From the NCBI GenBank assembly GCA_004297725.1, contig SCUS01000109.1, forward strand, positions 37,396 through 101,395: 64,000 bases of DNA. Reading direction: 5' to 3'. The position numbers and the translations under genes are program-made. Below are positions 54,716 to 62,733 of this stretch, one piece after another. This DNA is from Myxococcaceae bacterium (GTDB lineage Bacteria > Myxococcota_A > Polyangia > Polyangiales > Ga0077539). Under the pieces are notes generated by a model that searched no databases, was not told where the DNA came from, and saw only the letters and a program-made list of their open reading frames with translations. The first letter of the stretch is position 1. Each line of letters begins with the position of its first letter.

Positions 54716-56043
54716 TCGACCGGCGTGATCTGGTGGTCGTCGGCGGCGGGCCCGCGGGCATCGCCGCGGCGGCCATCAGCGCGCGCGAGGGTCGGTCGGT
54801 GTCGCTGTTCGAGCGGGGCGACCCCTCCGCGTTCCGCGTCGGAGAGACGCTGGGCGCGGAGGTCGGCGCCCGGCTGAAGGAGCTCGGCGCCTACGAAGCG
54901 ATGGCCCCCATCCTCGGGGAGCAGGCGCGCTTCATCACCGTGTCGTCCGCGTGGGGTTCGGACGAGCTCGAGGAGCGATCGACGATGTTCCATCCGCTCG
55001 GCGCGGGATGGCACGTCGACCGATCGCGCTTCGATCGGGGGCTGCTGGAGTGGTCGCGCTCGCAGGGCGTGCACGTCCAGACCGACACCGGCCTCTGCAC
55101 CGTGACCCCCGACGGGGAGGGCTTCCTGGTGAAGCCGCGACGGGGTCGCGAGACCTGGGGACGCAGGCTCATCGACGCGAGCGGCCGGGGCGCCCCGGCG
55201 ACGGCGGCGTTTCCGGGTCGGCGCTGGCTGGCCCACGACCGTCAGGTCGCGATCCTCGCGAGGATGACCCCGAAGGGGCCGACGGACCCGGGGCCCGGGC
55301 TCTACCTCGAGGCCGTCGAGGAGGGCTTCTGGTACTCGGCCCGGATGGCCGACGGCACCTTCATCGCCGTCCTGCTGACCGACTCGGACGTCCTGCTCAC
55401 GCTCGGGCGCAGCCGCGACGAGCGCTTCCAGCGGGCCTTCGCGCGCACCCGCTTCACCGCCCCTCGCACCCGGGGCTTCGAGCTCATGGGGCGCCCTCAG
55501 GTGTTTCGCTCCGACAGCGGCCGTCTCATCCCCGATCGGGGAGCGGGATGGCGCGCGGTCGGAGACGCGGCGATGGCGACCGATCCGCTCGGCGGCAACG
55601 GCGTCGCGAGGTCGCTCAAGAGCGCGCTGGAGGCCGCGGCGTCGCTCGATGCGCCCTTCGACCGCGCTCGCGCCGAGCAGCGCTTCAGCGACTACCTCGA
55701 TCAGCGCACCGAGTTCTACTGGCTCGAGCACCGCTGGCCCGACGCCCCGTTCTGGGCGCGTCGCAGGCCCGTCGACCTCGACGGGCGCCCCTTCGACTGG
55801 AAGACCGTCGACCTCGCGCTCGCCCCCGACGCCACGCTCTCGTGGCGCGCGACCCCTCCGCCCGGGGCCGAGGCCTGGCTGCCACGCGCCGCGCTCGATG
55901 CGCTGCGCGCGGCGACCACCACGCCGGCCGCCGCCCACGAGGCCATGTCTGCGATGTCGGTCGTCGCGCCGATCGGCAACCGACGACTCCTGGTAGGGAT
56001 GCAGTGGCTGCTCGTCGCCGGGGCGCTCGAGCAGGTCGCCTGA
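54712..56043 (+). CDS. lodB: LodB-like FAD-dependent maturation protein
   Basis: The protein has 443 residues from the GTG at 54712, which overlaps the lodA stop as GTGA. It is a tryptophan-halogenase/FAD-monooxygenase-fold flavoprotein with the dinucleotide motif VVGGGPAGIAAAAISAREG near the start, VDRSRFDRGLLEW (FAD-side helix), and GDAAMATDPLGGNGVARSLK near the C-terminal third. In the Marinomonas system LodB is required to form the quinone cofactor of LodA, and the coupling here supports the same task. There is no signal peptide, so it acts in the cytoplasm. Confidence 0.88.
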   Translation: MIDRRDLVVVGGGPAGIAAAAISAREGRSVSLFERGDPSAFRVGETLGAEVGARLKELGAYEAMAPILGEQARFITVSSAWGSDELEERSTMFHPLGAGWHVDRSRFDRGLLEWSRSQGVHVQTDTGLCTVTPDGEGFLVKPRRGRETWGRRLIDASGRGAPATAAFPGRRWLAHDRQVAILARMTPKGPTDPGPGLYLEAVEEGFWYSARMADGTFIAVLLTDSDVLLTLGRSRDERFQRAFARTRFTAPRTRGFELMGRPQVFRSDSGRLIPDRGAGWRAVGDAAMATDPLGGNGVARSLKSALEAAASLDAPFDRARAEQRFSDYLDQRTEFYWLEHRWPDAPFWARRRPVDLDGRPFDWKTVDLALAPDATLSWRATPPPGAEAWLPRAALDALRAATTTPAAAHEAMSAMSVVAPIGNRRLLVGMQWLLVAGALEQVA

Positions 56044-56056
56044 CCGCGCTGCCCGA

Positions 56057-56272
56057 TCAGCTACGGACGTCGGGGATCGACGTCGGCGGGACGCTCGTAC
56101 GCCGCAGCACCGGCGCCGGCTCTGCGCTCGCGGCCTCCATCGCAGGCGGCGGGATCGTGGCCGCGCGAGGCTCGATCGCGCTCACGGCCTCGGCCACCAC
56201 ATCGCCGACGCCCGCGACCATGGCCAGGAAGAATCCGCGACGCCCCTTCAGCTCTTCGGAGTTCGACGACAT
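56057..56272 (-). CDS. Small hypothetical protein next to lodAB
   Basis: The protein has 71 residues. GGAGG lies six to seven bases before the ATG at 56272, a good start. The sequence (MSSNSEELKGRRGFFLAMVA, then GVGDVVAEAVSAIEP) has a polar N-terminus, RR, then a hydrophobic helix that could be a Tat-like or membrane segment, followed by a Pro/Ala-rich tail. It converges with lodB, 13 bases apart. I do not recognise it. It might be a short exported or regulatory peptide linked to the quinoprotein; no known partner family fits. Confidence 0.5.
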   Translation of the reverse strand: MSSNSEELKGRRGFFLAMVAGVGDVVAEAVSAIEPRAATIPPPAMEAASAEPAPVLRRTSVPPTSIPDVRS

Positions 56273-56296
56273 GCACGCACCTCCGCGCGGATTCTA

Positions 56297-56320
56297 GTCA
56301 CACGCTTCTTCGTGTGTCAC
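56297..56320. promoter_or_regulatory. Inverted repeat in divergent promoter region
   Basis: CACACG (56299-56304) and CGTGTG (56311-56316) form a 6-bp stem around a six-base loop CTTCTT; the stem extends with a bulge to GTCACACG and CGTGTGTCAC. It lies between the starts of the small gene (56272, minus strand) and the lipoprotein gene (56475, plus strand). It could be an operator or a small structured leader. No T-run follows, so it is not a typical terminator. Confidence 0.35.
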
Positions 56321-56474
56321 CCATCGCCGGGGGAGGTCCCTCGCGCGGGCAGTGGCGTCGGTCGCCCCCGACGCTCCTACGGGCTTCATGGCGCCGGGAC
56401 TGTAAGCCCCGCGCCGCGAGCGACGTTACTGGGGACGCCGGGGACGCACACGCGTCGCCGCGGAGGTTGCGCCG

Positions 56475-57209
56475 ATGGATTCCTTCTTCCTTCTTCGGGG
56501 CGTCGCGCTGGCGGGGCTCCTCAGCGCCGGTTGCAGCACGTCGGTTCATCGCCCCGGGCTCGCGACGGCCTTCGACGCCCACCCCGCGAGGGAGATCACC
56601 GACGAGGACATCCGCGTGGCGTTCAGCGCGAGGCCGCAGCTCCCCGAGCGGGTGCGCGTGGCGTACTTCTCCAATGACCCGGCGCGCAACGCCGAGATCG
56701 AGGGCGGGCTCGCGTCCCTCCCCCACGTCAGCGGCGTGTACCGCATCCCCTCGCTGCTCGTCACCGGCCACCGGCGCTTCGACGAGCCGCGGCCCTGGGA
56801 GCCGCGGCGCGAGGTCGGCGTCCACGCGCTGCGCCTCCTGGCGGCGAGGGCGCGCTGCGACGCGCTGGTGGTCTTCGACTACGGCAACAGGATCGAGCAT
56901 GGCGCCAACGGCTACGCGGCCCTCAACGCGCTGCTGGTGCCCACGCTCTTCGCGCCCTTCCTCGAGGCGCGCGTGGAGAGCTACCTCGACGCCTACGTGA
57001 TCGACGTCCGCAACGGCTACCTCTACCGCCACGTCAGCGCCTCGCAGCGGGGGGAGCTGTCGAGGCTCACCGTGTGGTCCGACGCCGACGAGCGACTCGT
57101 CGAGCGGCAGTGGGCGGCGCTGCTCGCCGACACGAGGCGCGACCTCGACGCGGCCTTCGTCGAGGGGCGCCTTCCCCCGGCGCCGACGCCCGTCGTGCCC
57201 GACGCGTAG
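56475..57209 (+). CDS. Hypothetical lipoprotein
   Basis: The protein has 244 residues. The signal LLRGVALAGLLSAGC ends in a Cys at about residue 22. The mature protein starts with an extended segment (RPGLATAFDAHPAREITDED) and contains RVAYFSNDPARNAEIEGGL, then an alpha/beta region with ALVVFDYGNRIEHGANGYAA and YVIDVRNGYLYRHVSAS. I cannot name the family; it resembles periplasmic lipoproteins of unknown function seen in proteobacteria. It is the first gene of a possible two-gene unit with the unknown gene at 57313. Confidence 0.72.
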   Translation: MDSFFLLRGVALAGLLSAGCSTSVHRPGLATAFDAHPAREITDEDIRVAFSARPQLPERVRVAYFSNDPARNAEIEGGLASLPHVSGVYRIPSLLVTGHRRFDEPRPWEPRREVGVHALRLLAARARCDALVVFDYGNRIEHGANGYAALNALLVPTLFAPFLEARVESYLDAYVIDVRNGYLYRHVSASQRGELSRLTVWSDADERLVERQWAALLADTRRDLDAAFVEGRLPPAPTPVVPDA

Positions 57210-57312
57210 CCAGGGGCGTGCGGTGGCCTCGCCGTAGGGAACCCCCGGGCCATCCCTCCGCGACCGCGAACTTCGCCTCCCGGCGCCGCTGCGGTACACG
57301 CTCTCGCTCACC

Positions 57313-58653
57313 ATGGAAGCCTCCTCCCTCGACCTCGCCTCGGGCGTGCGCGCGGCCCTCGACGCCCCCGCGGGCAGCCGCCCCGAGCTCCTCGACCCTG
57401 CCCTCCTGGCCGTGCTTCGGGGCACCCTCACGCCCCGCCGCTTCGACGCCGCCGGGCGCTCGTGGGACCTCGGGCTCCCCGCCGACGCCGACGCCCTGCT
57501 GCGTCACCTCGGGGGCGCGACCTGGGCCCCGGCGCTGGTGCGCCTCGAAGAGTCGGCGATGGCCCTCGACCCGCTGCTCGCGCTCGGCTTCCGCGACGCG
57601 CCGCTCGACGCGCTGGAGGCCTTCACGCAGCGCAACGACATCCCGACCGCGCGCATCCTCTCGGCCCGGGACGACGCCCCCGACGCCCTGCTCGCGCTCT
57701 CTCGGCGGCACCCCGAGCGACTGCGCGTGCGTCACTCGGCGCTCGCCGCGGCCCTCGCCCGGATGGAGGCCATCCCGCCGGGGCTCGAGGACGACCTCGC
57801 GCTCTGGCACGTCGGCCACGCGCCGCTCGGGCGCGACGCACTGCGCTCCCTCGGGGCCGAGCGCGCGGGCGCGGTGGTGCTCCGGGCGATGCGCCGCAGC
57901 GACGGCGAACCCGAGTTCCAGCCCGGCGCGGTGGTCGTGTGCCTGGAGACCTTCGGCGGCCCGCTCGACGCCGCGACGCTCGACGCCCTCGCCGCGCGCA
58001 TCGAGCTGCTCTCCACGGGCCCCGGGTCGTACCTGTGGTGGGAGGAGGTCGGGTCCCGCCTCGACGCCGCGGACGCCTTCGAGCCGGCCCTGGACTTCGT
58101 GCGCGGACGCATGCGCTCCGCGACCGATGCCACCCTCGCGGCGGGGTGGCGGCGGGTGCTGCGCGTCCTGCTCGACCGGCGCGTGAGGCGCGGGGCGGCG
58201 CTCGACCCCTGCTTCGACGCCGACATCGATCCCGCGGGCGCCGCGAGGCTCACCCACGACGTGTGGCAGGCGACCCTGCGCCTGCTGTCGTCCCTCTCGC
58301 CCGAGCGGGCGGAGCGCGTGCTGGCCGCGGCGACCTACGACCATCCCGCGGACATCCTCCGCTTCCTGCGGCCCGGCATGTCGCCGGCCTACCTCGAGAG
58401 GGTGGCCGCGGCGCTGGTCTCGCTGCGCGACGATCCGAGCCAGAAGCACATGCTCGTCGCGACGTCGCTGCGGCCGCTCGGCCCGGGCTTCGTCGACGCG
58501 TTGAAGGTCGCGCTCGCCGCGGTGAAGCCCAAGCGGGCCTTGCTCTCGGCGCTCGAACGCAACCTGGACCCCGCCGACTTCGCGGCGCTCTCGACCTGGC
58601 TCGCCGAGCGCCCGGAGCCGAAGAAGCCGAAGGGGACCGCGAAGGGGCAGTGA
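57313..58653 (+). CDS. Unrecognised alpha-helical protein
   Basis: The protein has 446 residues with no signal peptide. It is Ala/Leu/Arg/Asp-rich and looks all-helical, with several short repeat-like blocks (HLGGATWAPALVRLEESAMA, DDLALWHVGHAPLGRDALRS, TGPGSYLWWEEVGSRLDAAD). It could be a HEAT- or TPR-like solenoid. It ends in a basic Lys-rich tail (EPKKPKGTAKG). No catalytic motif or known family is evident. It lies 103 bases after the hypothetical lipoprotein. Confidence 0.65.
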   Translation: MEASSLDLASGVRAALDAPAGSRPELLDPALLAVLRGTLTPRRFDAAGRSWDLGLPADADALLRHLGGATWAPALVRLEESAMALDPLLALGFRDAPLDALEAFTQRNDIPTARILSARDDAPDALLALSRRHPERLRVRHSALAAALARMEAIPPGLEDDLALWHVGHAPLGRDALRSLGAERAGAVVLRAMRRSDGEPEFQPGAVVVCLETFGGPLDAATLDALAARIELLSTGPGSYLWWEEVGSRLDAADAFEPALDFVRGRMRSATDATLAAGWRRVLRVLLDRRVRRGAALDPCFDADIDPAGAARLTHDVWQATLRLLSSLSPERAERVLAAATYDHPADILRFLRPGMSPAYLERVAAALVSLRDDPSQKHMLVATSLRPLGPGFVDALKVALAAVKPKRALLSALERNLDPADFAALSTWLAERPEPKKPKGTAKGQ

Positions 58654-58758
58654 GGTTCTCCGGAGCGTCCCCCCCCCGGGGCCGCGCGTGGAGCCCGCTC
58701 TCCCTGCCGTGCGCCTGCATGGCGGGGATGCGATGCGGACGCTGGCTGCGCGGCACGC

Positions 58759-59499
58759 TCATGGCTCCTGCGCGACCACCTCGAACCAGTCGAAGGCCCG
58801 CGCGACCTCGTCGTCGCCGTGCTCGAAGAAGCTCGCTTCCAGCCCCGCGCGCGTCGCCGGATCGAGCAGCCATACGCGCACCTCCGCGGCGATCTCTGGC
58901 CTCGCCTGCCAGAGCGTCCGACGCCCGGAGGAAGGGCTCGGCCAGAAGAGCGCGACGCCGTGTTCGAGCACGAAGCGCGCGAGGCTTCGCATGGACTCGC
59001 GAGATTGCGCGGCCCGCCACGCATCGAGCTTCGTCCGCAGGTCGTACGGGGCGAGGTCGAGGTCGAGGCTCAGCATCGTCTCGAGCAACGCGTCGCCGGG
59101 CAGCGGAGGGCCCTCCTCCGCGAGCCGCTCGCGCCACAGCGAAAGGAGATAGCTCTCGACGGCGCCTCGCTCGCGCTCGGGCCACGCACGCCATCGCGCG
59201 TAGGCGAGCTTGTCGCACAGCAGCCAGGCGTCGGCGCTCGAAGCGTACAGCTCGATGAGCCGTGGAACGAAGTGCTTGAAGTCCTCTTCGGTGCCCCAGG
59301 TCGTCATCGCCTTGAAGAGATACCGGTGGATCTCTCCCCCGAGCCGCCGCACGGGAGCGCGGCGCAGCGCAGCGCTGTCTCCAAAGGAGATGCAGTGCGG
59401 GCAACCCTCGAGGTGGATGCCGTCGTATCGGTTGAACGTGGCGTAGAGCGCCTCGAGGGCGCTCTTGCGTGTAGCCGGGGGCGCCTTCGATCGGTCCAT
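58759..59499 (-). CDS. Unrecognised cytoplasmic protein
   Basis: The protein has 246 residues if the ATG at 59499 is used; there is no good ribosome site there, and longer in-frame starts reach 59661. A conserved-looking N-terminal block holds ALYATFNRYDGIHLEGCPHC (a Cys pair, CPHC) and RRLGGEIHRYLFKAMTTWG. The rest is helical with many Trp and Arg. It has no signal peptide or membrane segment. I do not know a family. It converges with the unknown gene at 57313. Confidence 0.6.
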   Translation of the reverse strand: MDRSKAPPATRKSALEALYATFNRYDGIHLEGCPHCISFGDSAALRRAPVRRLGGEIHRYLFKAMTTWGTEEDFKHFVPRLIELYASSADAWLLCDKLAYARWRAWPERERGAVESYLLSLWRERLAEEGPPLPGDALLETMLSLDLDLAPYDLRTKLDAWRAAQSRESMRSLARFVLEHGVALFWPSPSSGRRTLWQARPEIAAEVRVWLLDPATRAGLEASFFEHGDDEVARAFDWFEVVAQEP

Positions 59500-59674
59500 G
59501 ACGAAAGGGGGGATGATGGCGTGAGCTGGCCGCTGCGCAGCGAAGAGGCCTGGTAGTCCAACGGGGAGCGCCCGTCGAGCCACCATCCTGCGACCCTCCC
59601 GGCACTGGCCCCCCCGCGGCGAGGGGTCCGCTTTCACTCGCGGCGCGCGATGGCGTATCACCGGAGCACCACCC

Positions 59675-61246
59675 GTGGCGCGCTCCCCCCTCTTCGGTCG
59701 GCTCCTTCACTCGCTCCGCCTCGCCTCGTGGCTCGACGCGCACCGCGTCTCGACCGCCGAGGGCATCGAACGCCGCGAGGAGCACCGCGCTCGACGCCGC
59801 GCCCTGCTCGCCGGGGCGGTCGGCGCCCTCGGCTGCGCGACCACCTCCGCCCTCCCCACGGCGGGGCGCGGGCGGAGAGCGGGCGACGCGAGGGTGGTCA
59901 TCGTGGGCGCCGGGCTCGCGGGGCTCACCGCCGCGACGCGCCTCGCCCAGGCCGGAATACACGCTCGGGTATTCGACGCGCAGCGCAGGGTGGGCGGCCG
60001 GGCCTTCACGCTGAGGGGCCACTTCCCCACCAAGGCAGAGCTCGGCGGAGAGCTCATCGACACGACGCACACCTCGATGCGCGCGCTGGTGAGGGAGCTC
60101 GGGCTCACGCTGGTCGACCGCGACCAGGGCATGGAGCCGGGGGTCGAGCGGGAGCGCTACGTCATGCTCGGGCAGAGCTGGAGCGAGCGGCAGGTGGTGG
60201 AGATGTTCCGTCCGGTGGCGGGGCTCATCCGGCGCGACCGGGCGCTGCTCGGGGGGCGGGAGGTGAGCCACGCGCACCACACGCCCGCGGCGGAGTCGCT
60301 CGACGCGCTCAGCACCGGGGCGTGGCTCGACCGCAACGGGGTGCGCGGCCCGCTGAGGGCGCTGCTGGACGTGGCCTTCACCAGCGAGCTGGGCCGCGAC
60401 CTCGACGCGCAGAGCGCGCTCACCTTCCTCTACGCCATCGGCGGCGACCCGGACGGCTTCTCCCTCTACGGAGAGCGCGACCACCGCTACGTGGTGGCCG
60501 AAGGCTCCGACGCCGTCCCTCGCGCGATGGCGACGAGGCTGGGCGACGCGCTGATGCCAGGGCACGCGCTCATGGCGCTGCGGCCCCGGGAAGACGGCGG
60601 GGTGCGCTGCGTCTTCGACCGCGAGGGCGGCACCGTGGAGGTCGACGCCGACCGGGTGATCCTGGCGCTGCCCTTCAACCAGTTGAAGCGCTGCGAGCTC
60701 TCCGTCGAGCTGCCGCCGTCCAAGCGCCGCGCCATCGCCGAGCTCGCCTACGGCACCAACACCAAGGTGTTCATCACCACCGCGGGCCGTCCCTGGCGCC
60801 AGGAGCACAGCAGCGGGACCACCTTCCACGACGGCGGCATCTACCAACAGAGCTGGGAGTCGGTGCGCTCGGCGAACACCGACGTGGCGCTGCTCACGGC
60901 CTTCTCCGGAGGGCGCCTCGGGGTGTCGCTGGGGGAGAGCAACCCGGAGGCGCAAGGGAGGCGCTTCGCCGAGGCGCTCGACCTGGTGTTTCCAGGGAGC
61001 GCGGACGCGTTCACCGGGCGGGCGGCGCGGATGCACTGGCCCGCGGCGCCCTTCCAGGAGGGCAGCTACGCCTGCTACGGGCCGGGCGACTGGTGCAGGC
61101 TGGGCGGCGAGGAGGCAGGCGCCGCGGGCGCGGTGCACTTCGCGGGAGAGCACACCAGCCGGCGCGCCCCGGGCTACATGGAGGGCGCCGTGGAGTCGGG
61201 CGAGCGCGCCGCGCGAGAGGTGATCGCGGCGGCGCGCAGGGCCTGA
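59675..61246 (+). CDS. FAD-dependent amine oxidase, Tat-like lipoprotein signal
   Basis: The protein has 523 residues and starts with GTG. The first 75 residues hold a twin-arginine-like segment (RARRRALLAGAVGALGC) that could serve as a Tat lipoprotein signal. The flavin monoamine-oxidase fold follows: VVIVGAGLAGLTAATRLAQAG, VFDAQRRVGGRAFTL, and near the C-terminus FAGEHTSRRAPGYMEGAVESG. Members oxidise amines or amino acids, often tryptophan or polyamines. It converges with the PLP lyase gene, seven bases apart. Together with LodA this is a second amino-acid oxidising enzyme in the region. Confidence 0.87.
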   Translation: MARSPLFGRLLHSLRLASWLDAHRVSTAEGIERREEHRARRRALLAGAVGALGCATTSALPTAGRGRRAGDARVVIVGAGLAGLTAATRLAQAGIHARVFDAQRRVGGRAFTLRGHFPTKAELGGELIDTTHTSMRALVRELGLTLVDRDQGMEPGVERERYVMLGQSWSERQVVEMFRPVAGLIRRDRALLGGREVSHAHHTPAAESLDALSTGAWLDRNGVRGPLRALLDVAFTSELGRDLDAQSALTFLYAIGGDPDGFSLYGERDHRYVVAEGSDAVPRAMATRLGDALMPGHALMALRPREDGGVRCVFDREGGTVEVDADRVILALPFNQLKRCELSVELPPSKRRAIAELAYGTNTKVFITTAGRPWRQEHSSGTTFHDGGIYQQSWESVRSANTDVALLTAFSGGRLGVSLGESNPEAQGRRFAEALDLVFPGSADAFTGRAARMHWPAAPFQEGSYACYGPGDWCRLGGEEAGAAGAVHFAGEHTSRRAPGYMEGAVESGERAAREVIAAARRA

Positions 61247-61253
61247 GAGCGGC

Positions 61254-62648
61254 TCAGATCGGCTCGAAGCGCGCCTGGAAGAAGCGCAGGTACTTCGGCT
61301 CGAAGACCATCTTCAACCCCCGGGCGCGGCTCCGCTCGTCCCACACGGCGGCCACCGACTCGGCGGTCACGTCCATGTGCGCCTGCGTGTAGACCCGGCG
61401 CGGGATGGTGAGGCGCACCAGCTCCAGCTTGGGGTGATGGTGCTCTCCGGTGAGCTTGTCGCGGCCTGCCGAGACGATGCCCCGCTCCATCGCGCGCACT
61501 CCGGAGTCTTCATAGAGGTTGGCGGCGAGGGCCTGGGCGGGGAATTGATCCTGGGGGATGTGGGGATAGAAGGCGCGGGCATCGAGGTAGACCGCGTGGC
61601 CGCCGATGGGGCGCACCACCGGGACGCCCCAGCCGTGCAGCTTCTCTCCCAGGTAGCGCACCTGCCCGATGCGGGCGCGCATGTGGTCGTCCTGCACCGA
61701 CTCCTCGATGCCTCGGGCCATCGCCTCCATGTCTCGACCGGCCATGCCGCCGTAGGTGTGGAGTCCCTCATAGACCACCACCAGCGCCGAGGCCTCTTCG
61801 TAGAGGTGCTTGTCATTGAGCGCCAGCCAGCCGCCGATGTTGACCAGCGCGTCCTTCTTTCCGGACATCGTGCAGCCGTCGCTGTGGGAGCAGAACTCCA
61901 GCAGGATCTCCGCGACCGAGCGATCGCCGTAGCCCGGCTCGTTCTGCTGGATGAACCAGGCGTTCTCCACCGCCCTCGTGGCGTCGAGGAAGATCCGGAT
62001 GCCGTGCTTCCGGGTGAGCGCCCGCACGGCCTTCATGTTCGTCATGGAGATGGGCTGTCCGCCCGCCATGTTCACCGTCGCCGCCACGCAGACGTAGGGG
62101 ATCTTGTCGGCGCCGACCCGCTCGATGAGCGCGGAGAGCGCCGCGAGGTCGATGTTGCCCTTGAAGAGGGACTCGTCGCTCGGGTCGTGCGCCTCGGGGA
62201 CCACCACGTCGACGAAGGTCGCGCCGGCCGCCTCCTGATGGTGCCTCGTGGTGGTGAAGTACATGTTGCCGGGCACGTAGTCGCCGGGCTTGATGCAGAT
62301 CTGCGAGAGGATGTTCTCCGCCCCGCGGCCCTGGTGCGTCGGGGTGATGTACCGGTATCCGTAGTATTTCTGGATCGCCGCTTCGAGGTTGTAGAAGTTG
62401 CGGCTGCCCGCGTAGGCCTCGTCTCCCAGCATCATCCCCGCCCACTGCCGGTCGCTCATGGCGTTGGTGCCGGAGTCGGTGAGCAGGTCGATGTAGATGT
62501 CCTCGCTGCGCAGCAGGAAGGTGTTGTACCCGGCCTCGGCGATCGCCTTCGAGCGCTCCTGCGGAGTGATCATCCGCAGCGGCTCGACCATCTTCACCTT
62601 CCACGGCTCTGCCCACGAACGCTCTACCGGCCTCGGAGTGATCTTCAT
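61254..62648 (-). CDS. Tyrosine phenol-lyase/tryptophanase family PLP lyase
   Basis: The protein has 464 residues. It is a beta-eliminating lyase: LLTDSGTNAMSDRQWAGMM, THQGRGAEN, the Lys of CTMSGKKDALVNIGGW that binds PLP, and SAGRDKLTGEHHHPKLE. The sequence is closer to tyrosine phenol-lyase than to E. coli tryptophanase: DATRAVENAWF, CTMSGKKD and the C-terminal LRFFQARF (Phe-Phe, where tryptophanase has His-Phe). Automated annotation often calls such proteins tryptophanase. The product is either phenol or indole plus pyruvate and ammonia. It converges with the flavin amine oxidase gene. Confidence 0.88.
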   Translation of the reverse strand: MKITPRPVERSWAEPWKVKMVEPLRMITPQERSKAIAEAGYNTFLLRSEDIYIDLLTDSGTNAMSDRQWAGMMLGDEAYAGSRNFYNLEAAIQKYYGYRYITPTHQGRGAENILSQICIKPGDYVPGNMYFTTTRHHQEAAGATFVDVVVPEAHDPSDESLFKGNIDLAALSALIERVGADKIPYVCVAATVNMAGGQPISMTNMKAVRALTRKHGIRIFLDATRAVENAWFIQQNEPGYGDRSVAEILLEFCSHSDGCTMSGKKDALVNIGGWLALNDKHLYEEASALVVVYEGLHTYGGMAGRDMEAMARGIEESVQDDHMRARIGQVRYLGEKLHGWGVPVVRPIGGHAVYLDARAFYPHIPQDQFPAQALAANLYEDSGVRAMERGIVSAGRDKLTGEHHHPKLELVRLTIPRRVYTQAHMDVTAESVAAVWDERSRARGLKMVFEPKYLRFFQARFEPI

Positions 62649-62733
62649 GATCCCAGGGACATAGGCCCGGGGCCTCCGTGGAAGTAGGCCGGGGGAGGCC
62701 GAATAGTTTTCGCGGCGGCTGTAGAGCGCTGCT

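Noticed and set aside
56370..56430. tRNA-Tyr-like anticodon stem (GACTGTAAGCC) in a cloverleaf
   Set aside because: No T-psi-C loop, D-loop or 3' acceptor pairing can be drawn in the surrounding bases.
61254..62648. Confident call as tryptophanase (tnaA)
   Set aside because: Diagnostic stretches and the C-terminal Phe-Phe fit tyrosine phenol-lyase better, so no symbol was given.
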